From positions 1-35,942 of the forward strand of contig NZ_LIQZ01000375.1 in the NCBI RefSeq assembly GCF_001418655.1: a DNA stretch of 35,942 nt. The letters are read 5' to 3'. The notes below the pieces were generated by a model that was not told the origin of the DNA, made no database searches, and worked only from the letters and a program-made list of their open reading frames with translations. This DNA comes from Streptomyces phaeochromogenes. GTDB taxonomy: Bacteria; Actinomycetota; Actinomycetes; Streptomycetales; Streptomycetaceae. Position 1 is the stretch's first letter. The number at the start of each line of letters is the position of its first letter. A program made the position numbers and the translations under genes. Of this stretch, positions 8,594 through 16,145 are shown one piece after another.

Positions 8594-8830
8594 CGCTGGG
8601 AGAACGCCGACACGTACGAGGCCGACCTGATCCTCGTCGACAACCGCAAGGGCAACCTCCAGCCGGCCGACCTGAGGGAGACCAAGACGACCTGGGCCCG
8701 GCTGCCCGCCGTACGGGCGGACCGGACGTTCCCGTGGGCCGTCGAGGAGCGGTAGAGCCATGGCGGGTACGCGCCGCGCATCGCGCAACTGGCGGCGGCA
8801 CTGGGGCAGTCGGAGGCCGTTAGCTCGTAA
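8594..8830 (+). pseudogene. 3' remnant of a siderophore-binding lipoprotein gene, with in-frame stop
   Basis: One reading frame here encodes the C-terminal end of an iron-siderophore ABC receptor (FecB/FepB/DesE class): RWENADTYEADLILVDNR, then TWARLPAVRADRTFPW, then an in-frame TAG at 8753-8755, then SHGGYAPRIAQLAAALG and a natural TAA at 8828-8830. Read through the TAG (probably TAC for Tyr) the segment is continuous with the normal end of this family. Upstream of about 8594 the similarity stops and no start or N-terminal half exists. It is therefore a truncated relic of roughly 78 codons, not a functional gene. No permease or ATPase partner is present. Confidence 0.75.
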
Positions 8831-8879
8831 CGGCCGCTCCACGGGCTGGACTTGGCTGCCGTCGGCTCGGCCCGCCGCC

Positions 8880-8940
8880 AGCCTCAGTCGTCGGGCTCAG
8901 GCGTCGGGCTCAGGCGTAGGGCTCAGGCGTCGGGCTCAGC
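8880..8940. repeat. 13-bp tandem repeat at the 3' end of the exporter gene
   Basis: GGGCTCAGGCGTC is repeated head to tail at 8893-8905, 8906-8918 and 8919-8931, with a partial fourth copy at 8932-8940 and a degenerate copy before 8893. The last unit overlaps the stop codon (8936-8938) of the leftward ABC exporter; the rest is noncoding. Minisatellite-like arrays of this size are prone to length change. Confidence 0.8.
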
Positions 8941-10729
8941 TGTCGACGGACTCGGACACCCTGAGGCCGTCGTCGGTGGCCGCGAGGAACTGTGTGGCGG
9001 CGAGCTCGGCGTACAGCGGGTCGCCGGCCACGAGTTCGCGATGGGTGCCGACCGCCCGGACCTGCCCCGCGTCCATGACGACGATCCGGTCGGCCATGGT
9101 GACGGTGGACAGCCGGTGGGCGACGACCAGGACCGTGGTGGTGCGGGCGACATCGGCGACGGTGTCGCGCAGCGCGGCCTCGTTGACCGCGTCGAGCTGG
9201 CTGGTGGCCTCGTCGAGCAGCAGCAGTCGGGGCCGCCTGAGCAGGGCGCGGGCGATGGCGACGCGCTGGCGCTCACCGCCCGAGAGCTTGGTGCCTCGGT
9301 GGCCGACGAGGGTGTCGAGCCCCTTCGGCAGCCGGCCGACGAGGGAGTCGAGGCGGGTGGTCTTCAGCGCGCGGAGCACCTCGCCCTCGTCGGCGTCGGG
9401 ATTGCCGAGCAGGAGGTTGTCGCGGAGGCTGCCGGAGAGGACGGGCGCGTCCTGCTCCACATAGCCGATGGCGGATCGGAGCGCGGAGACCTCCCAGTCG
9501 GTGAGGTCGCGGCCGTCCAGCGTGATGGTCCCCTGCTCCGGGTCGTAGAACCGCTCGATGAGCGAGAACACCGTGGTCTTCCCGGCGCCGGACGGTCCGA
9601 CGAAAGCGGTCATGCCGCGCGGCGGGACGGCGAAGGTCACGCCGTGGTGCACGTACGGCAGGTCGTCGTCGTAGCGGAACCGGACGTCCTCGAAGGCGAT
9701 CGCGGCGGGCTCGGCGCCCGGCCGGGGCAGCGGTGAAGGCTCGGCGGCCGGTTCGGCGGGCAGCAGCCTGGCCTCCTCGATCCGGGCCAGGGCGGCCGAG
9801 CCGGTCTGGTACTGGGCGACGGCTCCGACGACCTGCTGGATCGGCGCCATCAAGTAGAAGACGTACAGCAGGAACGCGACGAGGGTGCCGATGTCGACCG
9901 CCCCGGTAGCGACCCGTGCGCCGCCTACGGCGAGGACGGTGATGAAGGCGACCTGCATCGAGAGGCCGGCCGTGTTCCCCGCCAGCGCCGACCACTTGGC
10001 GGCTCGTACGCTCTGGCGCCACGACTCCTCGGCCGCCGCGTGCACGGCCCGCTCCTCGCGGTGCTCGGCGCCGGACGCCTTGATGGTCCTGAGCGCGCCG
10101 AGGGTCCGCTCCAGCGAGGCACCCATGGCTCCGACGGCGTCCTGCGCGCGCTTGCTGGCGCGGTTGATCCGCGGCACGATCACGCCGATCACCGTGCCCG
10201 CGGCCAGGACCACGCCCAGGGTGACGCCCGTCAGCACCGGGTCGACGAACCCCATCATCGCGAGCGTGGCCACCAGGGTGAGCCCGCCCGTGCCGAGGCC
10301 GACCAGCGAGTCGGTGGTGACCTCCCTGAGCAGCGTGGTGTCCGAGGTGATCCGGGCCATCAGATCGCCGGGCTCACTGCGGTCGACGGCGGATATGCGC
10401 AGCCGCAGCAGATGCGACACCAGGCCCCGCCGGGCGCCGAGCACCACGGACTCGGCGGTGTACCGCAGCACGTACCCGCCCAGCGCCCCGATCGCGGCGT
10501 TGGCGACCACCAGACCCGACATGGCCAGCAGCGCGCCCGTGATCGACCGGTCGTGCCCCAGGTCGTCGATGAGCGTTCGGGCGACCAACGGCAGCGCGAG
10601 CCCGGCGGCGCCCGTCAGCAGCGACAGCACGGCCCCGAGCACCAGCGTCCAGCGGTACGGGCGTACGTACCCGAGCAGGAGCCGCCACGGTGGCGTGGAC
10701 GGTGAGTCGGACGGGTCGGGCTGCGGCAC
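8936..10729 (-). CDS. ABC exporter, fused membrane and ATPase domains
   Basis: A 597-residue half-transporter expected to work as a homodimer in the membrane. The GTG at 10729 is chosen because GGGGGAG lies just upstream; the frame is open to 10819. Residues about 15-310 form the six-helix ABC_membrane domain. The C-terminal ATPase has Walker A GPSGAGKT (378-385), Q-loop Gln426, signature LSGGE (482-486), Walker B LLLLDE (about 502-507) and H-loop His538. It belongs to the multidrug/lipid exporter group (MsbA/LmrA-like). The TetR gene starts divergently 156 bp away and is the natural candidate regulator. The exported compound is unknown. Confidence 0.9.
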   Translation of the reverse strand: MPQPDPSDSPSTPPWRLLLGYVRPYRWTLVLGAVLSLLTGAAGLALPLVARTLIDDLGHDRSITGALLAMSGLVVANAAIGALGGYVLRYTAESVVLGARRGLVSHLLRLRISAVDRSEPGDLMARITSDTTLLREVTTDSLVGLGTGGLTLVATLAMMGFVDPVLTGVTLGVVLAAGTVIGVIVPRINRASKRAQDAVGAMGASLERTLGALRTIKASGAEHREERAVHAAAEESWRQSVRAAKWSALAGNTAGLSMQVAFITVLAVGGARVATGAVDIGTLVAFLLYVFYLMAPIQQVVGAVAQYQTGSAALARIEEARLLPAEPAAEPSPLPRPGAEPAAIAFEDVRFRYDDDLPYVHHGVTFAVPPRGMTAFVGPSGAGKTTVFSLIERFYDPEQGTITLDGRDLTDWEVSALRSAIGYVEQDAPVLSGSLRDNLLLGNPDADEGEVLRALKTTRLDSLVGRLPKGLDTLVGHRGTKLSGGERQRVAIARALLRRPRLLLLDEATSQLDAVNEAALRDTVADVARTTTVLVVAHRLSTVTMADRIVVMDAGQVRAVGTHRELVAGDPLYAELAATQFLAATDDGLRVSESVDS

Positions 10730-10885
10730 GGTGCTCCCCCTCGATCGGCTCCCCTCCCGCTCTCGGCCGAAGTCTCGTCCAGGGCGAAGGGGGATCGATG
10801 GAAGTATCGCCGATGCCACTGACAGGGCCGTAGGGGGTTTTCGACCGGCCTACTCCGAACAAGCCCGTCGAGTAACGTTCGATGA

Positions 10886-11566
10886 ATGACCGCTGCCCCC
10901 GAACAACCGGCGTGGCGCCGGCGAGCCGTCGAGCGATCCACCCGGGCCGCGAAGCTGCGCGCGGAGGAACGCGTACAGAAGTTTCTGGACTCGGCCTACG
11001 AGCTGATCGCCGAGAAGGGCACGACGGACTTCACCGTCCAGGAGGTCGTCAACCGCTCGAAGCAGTCGCTGCGCAGCTTCTACCAGTACTTCGACGGGAA
11101 GCACGAGCTGCTGCTCGCCCTGTTCGAGGACACGCTCGCCAAGTCGGCGGACGAGATCCGGGAGGCCGCCGCGTCGAAGAGCGATCCGCTCCGGGCGCTG
11201 CGCCTGGCCGTGGAGATGCTCCACGAGCGGGCGCGGCCGGGCCCCGACGTGCCGCGGCAGTTGTTCGGCCGCTTCGCCCTGCAACTGCTGGTGAAGCACC
11301 CCTCGCAGGTGGCGACCGCCCATCGGCCGCTGCTCACGGTGTTCGCGGAGCTCATCGAGCGGGCCGCCGACGCGGGCGTCATCGCGGCCGGGCGGCCCCG
11401 CCGTCAGGCCGCGCTCGTCCTGCAGACCGTGATGTTCGCCGCGCAGGCCCATGGTTCGGCCGCCGACGGCCGCGCCGAGCCGGTCACCTCCGAGGAGGTC
11501 TGGCGGTTCTGCCTGGGCGGCATCTCCGGCCCCCCTCCGACAGCGGGCAGGCCCGCCACGGCCTAA
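10886..11566 (+). CDS. TetR/AcrR family transcriptional regulator
   Basis: A 226-residue one-component regulator. An N-terminal basic extension of about 25 residues precedes the TetR DNA-binding domain. The helix-turn-helix lies at residues about 50-70 (TVQEVVNRSKQSLRSFYQYF), followed by the typical GKHELLLALFED. The C-terminal ligand domain (about 85-226) is not assignable to a ligand class. It is divergent from the ABC exporter (156-bp gap) and convergent with the oxidative operon. A TCGAGTAACGTTCGA imperfect palindrome just before the start could be an autoregulatory site or include the -10 of a short-leader promoter. Likely targets are itself and the exporter; control of the operon at 11635-18863 is possible but unsupported by position. 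Confidence 0.88.
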   Translation: MTAAPEQPAWRRRAVERSTRAAKLRAEERVQKFLDSAYELIAEKGTTDFTVQEVVNRSKQSLRSFYQYFDGKHELLLALFEDTLAKSADEIREAAASKSDPLRALRLAVEMLHERARPGPDVPRQLFGRFALQLLVKHPSQVATAHRPLLTVFAELIERAADAGVIAAGRPRRQAALVLQTVMFAAQAHGSAADGRAEPVTSEEVWRFCLGGISGPPPTAGRPATA

Positions 11567-11593
11567 GCGCTCCGGTGGAAGGGCCTGCTTCAT

Positions 11594-11647
11594 CTGCGGG
11601 TCCGTAGCGGCTGGGTGCGCAGTTCCCCGCGCCCCTAAAAGGGCGCG
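11594..11647. repeat. dispersed Streptomyces end-of-gene repeat, copy 1, with hairpin
   Basis: The element runs CTGCGGGTCCGT, a variable middle, then CAGTTCCCCGCGCCCCTA and a returning arm GGGCGCG. It forms the hairpin CGCGCCC-loop-GGGCGCG at 11628-11647. A second copy is at 27734-27791. This CAGTTCCCCGCGCCCCT family is familiar from many Streptomyces genomes, typically after genes. Here it sits between convergent genes and also supplies the TAG stop (CTA at 11635-11637) and the last codons of the leftward gene. Probable bidirectional terminator. Confidence 0.8.
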
Positions 11648-13281
11648 CGTGCCGACAGGCGCAGCACACTCCCCTCGCCGTTCGCCGAGAGGAGGAGGGA
11701 GCCGTCCGGAGCCGCGGCGAGGCCCGCGAACGGGTGCGGGGAACCGGGCATGCCCGCGGCGAACAGGGCGGGTTCGGTGCGGGTGATGCCCGGGGGCAGG
11801 CCGACCGCGAGGTTCTCGGCGTCGATCCGGGTCTCCCCCGTCGTGAGGGACACCGCCCGCAGACACCGGTGCTCGACGTCCACCGTGAACAGTTCGTCCC
11901 CGCGGACGGCCAGCCCCTGCGGCGCGCCGAGGCCGTCCGCGACGGTCACCGTCTCGCCGTCGTCGATCCGAAGCACCGCCCCGAGTTCGTCGTCGCTGAC
12001 GTAGCAGCGCCCCTCGGCGTCGAAGGCGATGTCGACGGGGTGCCGGAGCCCTTCCGCGAGCACGGTGACGGTGTCCGTCCCGTCGATCCGCCCGTCGATC
12101 CGCACGACGCGGCCGGCGCCCGACTCCGCCACGACGAGGGCTCCGTCGGGCGCGCGCTCGATCCCGGTGGGCTCGTTCAGCCCCTGCACCCGTACCCGCG
12201 TGGTCCTGCGCACGGGATCGTACGTACGGACGTCGCCGTACTCGGAGGCGAAGTGGAGAAGTCCGTCGTCCGCGGTGATGCCGTGGACGAAGGGCTGCAG
12301 TTCGTGGGTGATGACACCGCTGGAGTCGTGCTCCCCGGAGTCGCCGGGGCTCGCCAGGCGGTAGTGGTCCGCCGCGTAGACCGTGCCCCGGAGGTCGACG
12401 GTGACCCCGAAGGGGCCGCTGAGCCCTCGGGGAACGATCTCCCGGGTGCGGCCGTCCTCGCGCATCTCCGTGACGCCGCCGCTGCCGAAGCTGGAGACGT
12501 ACATGCGGTTCTCCGCGTCGAAGGCCGCGTTGTCCAGCCCGAGGACGCCGCTGACGACCACCGACCGCGCCCCGGTGGCGAGATCGATGCGGGTCACGAT
12601 GCCGGCCGGGCCCCGCGAGAGGACAACGAGGACGCCGCCCTTGTCGAACCGGACCGCGACCGGGTCGTCCACCTCCTCGGCGAACAGTTCGGGGGTGCCG
12701 CCGTCCGGCGGGATCCGCCAGACCTGGTTGCCGATCATGTGCGGGTAGTACAGACAGCCGTCCGGGCCGAGCTGCATCGCGTTGCCGAGGGCGAGCCCGT
12801 CGGTCAGCACCACCGGGTCGCCGCCGTCCGGGAACAGCTCCAGCAGACGGCCGTTCATCTTCATCTCGTTGACGAAGAGCCGGTCTCCGACGCAGGTGAT
12901 GCCGTTGGGCACCTGCACCTGGTCGGAGACGAGGCTGTACGCGCCCTCGGGGCTGCGCCGCCAGACCCGCCCCGGTGTCAGGTCGGCGATGTACATGGAA
13001 CCGTCCGCCCCGAAGGCGAGGTCGTCGGGCGCCTGGACCGGGCCGTCCAGCGGCACCACCACGTCGACGTCCCCCGTGGCCGTGTCGACGGCGCTGATCT
13101 GCCCGGCGAGGAACTGTGCCACGTACAGCCGTCCGTCGGGTCCGAAGGTGACGCCGTTCGAACCCCACAGCCGGTTCGGGGGGTTGAGTCTCCGCAGGTC
13201 CCAACGGCCGTTCGTGGAGGGCGTGTTGCTGGATACGTCGCCGGTCGTGTTGCCCGTGTCGTCGAATCGGTTGGGCCGCAT
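11635..13281 (-). CDS. double SMP-30/gluconolactonase-like beta-propeller protein
   Basis: A 548-residue protein without a signal peptide, so probably cytoplasmic. It holds about ten NHL/SMP-30-like blades, for example SNGVTFGPDGRLYVAQF, APDDLAFGADGSMYIADL, LDNAAFDAENRMYVSSF, DPVAVRFDKGG and HPVDIAFDAEGRCYVSD. A single SMP-30 enzyme is about 300 residues; this length fits two six-bladed propellers in tandem, split near residue 300. The family includes Ca/Zn lactonases and carboxylesterases. As last gene of the P450-BVMO operon it could hydrolyse the lactone or ester formed by the monooxygenase; this is inference. ATG with GGGGAAC upstream. The final residues ARAPF and stop are encoded by the dispersed repeat. 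Confidence 0.82.
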   Translation of the reverse strand: MRPNRFDDTGNTTGDVSSNTPSTNGRWDLRRLNPPNRLWGSNGVTFGPDGRLYVAQFLAGQISAVDTATGDVDVVVPLDGPVQAPDDLAFGADGSMYIADLTPGRVWRRSPEGAYSLVSDQVQVPNGITCVGDRLFVNEMKMNGRLLELFPDGGDPVVLTDGLALGNAMQLGPDGCLYYPHMIGNQVWRIPPDGGTPELFAEEVDDPVAVRFDKGGVLVVLSRGPAGIVTRIDLATGARSVVVSGVLGLDNAAFDAENRMYVSSFGSGGVTEMREDGRTREIVPRGLSGPFGVTVDLRGTVYAADHYRLASPGDSGEHDSSGVITHELQPFVHGITADDGLLHFASEYGDVRTYDPVRRTTRVRVQGLNEPTGIERAPDGALVVAESGAGRVVRIDGRIDGTDTVTVLAEGLRHPVDIAFDAEGRCYVSDDELGAVLRIDDGETVTVADGLGAPQGLAVRGDELFTVDVEHRCLRAVSLTTGETRIDAENLAVGLPPGITRTEPALFAAGMPGSPHPFAGLAAAPDGSLLLSANGEGSVLRLSARAPF

Positions 13282-13365
13282 CGTCGTTCCCCGTCCCTGG
13301 GTTCGGTGATGGTCAGTCGTACGGTCGGGGCGCCCACACCCCCGTGGCCGGGCGCCCCGGGCCGA

Positions 13366-15198
13366 TCACTCGACGATGACGTCGTTCATGCCGCCGTCCG
13401 CGCGCCAGCGCCTGAGCAGTTCGTGGAACGCGACGGGTCCGTCGCCGTACGACTCGCTGCGCTTCCTGGGCCTGCCCTCGTTGTTGTAGTAGCCGGGGGT
13501 GCACTCGGCCTGGAACCTGTAGAGGTCCGCGGCCTTCTGACGGATCGTCGCCACCCAGGCGTCCTGGGCCTCGGGGGACGGCTCCACGTACCGGGCCCGG
13601 CGTCCCCGCGCCTCGGCGACCACTTCGGCGACGTGGCCGGCCTGTTCGTCGAGGATGTGGACGTAGTTCACGGCGCTGGCGTTCTGCAGCGGGCCGAGCT
13701 GGAAGAGGTTCGGGAAGCCGTGGCTGTAGAAGCCGTGGAGTGTCCTCGGCCCGCTCTGCATCCAGGCCCCCGGTAGCGTGGCGCCCTCCCTTCCGTACAC
13801 GGGGAGTTGGCCGGACAGGATGCCCGAGACGCCCACCTCGAATCCGGTGGCGAAGATGACGCAGTCGACCTCGTACTCGGCCCCGCCGACGACGACGGCG
13901 TCCTCGGTGATGCGCTCGACGCCCCCGTGGTCGGCCGTGTCGACGAGCGTCACGTTGGGCCGGTTGAACGTGTCCAGATAGTGGTCGCTGAACGTGGGCC
14001 GCTTGCACATGTAGCGGTACCAGGGCTTGAGCGCCTCGGCCGTGGAGGGATCCTCGACGACGGTGTTCACGCGGTCGCGGATCTCGTTCATCTTCTGGAA
14101 GTCGGCGAGTTCGTTCACGCGGTCGCGTTCCTCGGGCAGGAGGTCCGCGTAGTTGTTGGTCGGGATGAGGTTCTGCAGCAGCCGGGCGCTGCTGGTCCAG
14201 CCGTCGTTCACCAGGTCCTCGTCCGCGTGGGTCCCGGTGACGGTCCTGAGGAAGTTGTCCCTGCGGCGCCGCTGCCAGCCCGGTTCGAGCGACTCGGCCC
14301 ACCCCGGGTCCGTGGGGCGCTGGCCGCGTACGTCGACCGAGGAGGGCGTGCGCTGGAACACGTACAGCCGCTCGGCGTCGCGGCCGAGGTGCGGCACGAC
14401 CTGGATGGCGGTCGCTCCCGTGCCGATCACGGCCACGTGCTTGTCGGCGAGCCGGTGCAGGTTCCCGTTCGCGTCGCCGCCGGTGTAGGCGTAATCCCAG
14501 CGGCTGGTGTGGAAGGTGTGGCCCTTGAAGTTCTCGATGCCGGGGATGCCGGGCAGTTTCGCCTGGCTGAGCGTGCCGCTGGAGACCACCACGAAGCGCG
14601 CCCGCATGCGGTCACCACGGTCGGTGGTGACGATCCACTCCAACTCCGTGTCGTCCCACCGCAGTTCGGTCGCCCGGGTCCGGAAGCAGGCGTCCTCGTA
14701 CAGGCCGAAGTGGCGCCCGATCGCCCGCGCGTGCTGCCTGATCTCCTCGCCGGGCGCGTACTTCCACTGAGGGACGTAGCCGATCTCTTCGAGGAGCGGC
14801 ATGTAGACGTACGACTCGATGTCGCAGTGGATTCCCGGGTACCGGTTCCAGTACCAGGTCCCGCCGAAGTCCCCGGCCTGCTCGATGACCCGGATGCCCC
14901 GCACGCCCGCCTGCCGCAGGCGCGCCCCGGCCAGCAGACCGCCGAACCCGCCGCCGACGACGACCACTTCCACCCGGTCGGTCAGCGGCTCCCTGGTGAA
15001 CTCCGGCTCCGCCACGTACGGATCGTCGGCGTAGTAGCCGAACTCACCGGCGACGCGGTGGTATTGGGCGTTGCCGTCGGGGCGGATCCGCCGGTCGCGC
15101 TCGGCCCGGTAGCGAGCGCGCAGGGCCTCCGGGTCGAACCCGAGCCCCTCCGGGTCGAAGTCGGGCGCGGCGGACGGGGTGTGGGGGGTGTTGGTCAT
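13366..15198 (-). CDS. type I Baeyer-Villiger monooxygenase (FAD/NADPH)
   Basis: A 610-residue flavoprotein that would insert an oxygen atom next to a ketone, giving an ester or lactone. The two Rossmann motifs are GGGFGG (82-87) and GTGATA (259-264). Between them is the BVMO fingerprint FKGHTFHTSRWD (224-235) matching FxGxxxHxxxW[PD]. GGTWYWNRYPGIHCDIES (112-129) is the conserved flavin-site segment. An N-terminal extension of about 75 residues (LRARYRAERDRRIRPDGNAQY) and MCKRPTFSDHYLDTFNRPNV place it with the larger BVMOs such as cyclopentadecanone and pentalenolactone-type PtlE/PenE enzymes, rather than short cyclohexanone enzymes. AGAAGGGA precedes the ATG. It sits between the dehydrogenase and the propeller gene. 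The substrate is unknown, possibly a terpenoid or alicyclic ketone. Confidence 0.92.
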   Translation of the reverse strand: MTNTPHTPSAAPDFDPEGLGFDPEALRARYRAERDRRIRPDGNAQYHRVAGEFGYYADDPYVAEPEFTREPLTDRVEVVVVGGGFGGLLAGARLRQAGVRGIRVIEQAGDFGGTWYWNRYPGIHCDIESYVYMPLLEEIGYVPQWKYAPGEEIRQHARAIGRHFGLYEDACFRTRATELRWDDTELEWIVTTDRGDRMRARFVVVSSGTLSQAKLPGIPGIENFKGHTFHTSRWDYAYTGGDANGNLHRLADKHVAVIGTGATAIQVVPHLGRDAERLYVFQRTPSSVDVRGQRPTDPGWAESLEPGWQRRRRDNFLRTVTGTHADEDLVNDGWTSSARLLQNLIPTNNYADLLPEERDRVNELADFQKMNEIRDRVNTVVEDPSTAEALKPWYRYMCKRPTFSDHYLDTFNRPNVTLVDTADHGGVERITEDAVVVGGAEYEVDCVIFATGFEVGVSGILSGQLPVYGREGATLPGAWMQSGPRTLHGFYSHGFPNLFQLGPLQNASAVNYVHILDEQAGHVAEVVAEARGRRARYVEPSPEAQDAWVATIRQKAADLYRFQAECTPGYYNNEGRPRKRSESYGDGPVAFHELLRRWRADGGMNDVIVE

Positions 15199-15243
15199 GC
15201 GTGTCCCTTCTGTTGTGGAGGGGGTGCGGTCGTCGCCCGGTCG

Positions 15244-16086
15244 CTACCGCGGGCGGAAGTGGAGACGGAGCCAGGCGGCCTGGCCGCCATCGACGAGCAG
15301 GTCGGTCCCGGTGATGTACGACGACTCGGGGCCGGTCAGGAACGCCACGGCGTCGGCGATCTCCCCGGGCGTCCCGACGCGGCCCGATCCGCTCGCGTCC
15401 AGCATCTGCATCATGTGGGCCCCGGACGGCGACGCGGCCTCCGCCCGGGACATCGCGGTGGCGATGACGCCCGGGCTGACGCTGTTGATCCGGGCGCCCC
15501 GCAGGTTCCAGGCGAGCGCGGCGGCCTGCACCCGCAGGTGGTTGGCCCGCTTGGTCACGATGTACGCGGTCTGCGCGTCGTCGCCGATGGCGGTGACGAC
15601 GTCGAGGCCGAGGAGGTCCTCGGTGGCGGTCGTCGCGAGGGCGGCCTCCTCCTCGCGGCTCAGGGACGCGACATGACCGGCCATGCTGGAGATCACCACC
15701 AGGGACGTGCCGCGGGTGGCGACCGTCTCGAACGCGTCGATGACATGGGCGGTGCCGAGCAGGTTGACGTCGACGATCGTCTTCGCCGGCCCGGTCGCGG
15801 GCGAGACTCCCGCGGTGTGCACGACGGCGGCCACCCGGCCCTCGGCGTCCGCCGCCTCCGCGAGCTTGTGCACCGCCCCGCGGTCGGACACGTCGGTCAC
15901 CATGCCGCGCACCGCGTAGCCCTCGTCGGTGAGCGCGGTGACGGCGCGGTCGAGTCCCTGGCTCGACGCGTCGGCGAGGAGCACGTTCCGCCCGTTGCCC
16001 AGCCGGCGTGCGACCGCGACGCCCATCCCTCCCGCCCCCGTGACCACGACCACGTCACGACGCTCCTCGTTCGGACGGTCGACCAT
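15244..16086 (-). CDS. short-chain dehydrogenase/reductase (SDR)
   Basis: A 280-residue NAD(P)-dependent oxidoreductase. Start at ATG 16086, 6 bases after GGGAGG; the frame also has a TTG two codons earlier. Features are glycine-rich TGAGGMG (16-22), HTAG (90-93), the helix-4 VNLLGT segment (about 108), Ser133/134 and the catalytic pair Tyr175-xxx-Lys179. An insert of about 20 residues separates the Ser and Tyr, as in some 3-alpha-hydroxysteroid/carveol-type SDRs. The spacing of the glycine motif is one residue shorter than the standard TGxxxGxG. In the operon it would oxidise the P450-made alcohol to the ketone used by the Baeyer-Villiger enzyme (inference from gene order). Confidence 0.9.
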   Translation of the reverse strand: MVDRPNEERRDVVVVTGAGGMGVAVARRLGNGRNVLLADASSQGLDRAVTALTDEGYAVRGMVTDVSDRGAVHKLAEAADAEGRVAAVVHTAGVSPATGPAKTIVDVNLLGTAHVIDAFETVATRGTSLVVISSMAGHVASLSREEEAALATTATEDLLGLDVVTAIGDDAQTAYIVTKRANHLRVQAAALAWNLRGARINSVSPGVIATAMSRAEAASPSGAHMMQMLDASGSGRVGTPGEIADAVAFLTGPESSYITGTDLLVDGGQAAWLRLHFRPR

Positions 16087-16145
16087 GAACAACCTCCCTG
16101 ATGGTGTGAACTACCCTTTGCCAGGCGCCCGGTTGGGCGCGAGGG

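Noticed and set aside
8561..8755. Independent small gene of about 64 codons
   Set aside because: Its sequence is the C-terminal part of a siderophore-binding protein interrupted by a stop, so it is better read as pseudogene debris.
10860..10885. TetR operator palindrome TCGAGTAACGTTCGA
   Set aside because: Only the outer four bases pair; a single imperfect copy is too weak to report as an operator.
10850..13204. 784-codon open frame on the minus strand
   Set aside because: Overlaps the TetR gene antisense and the propeller gene out of frame; no domain visible.
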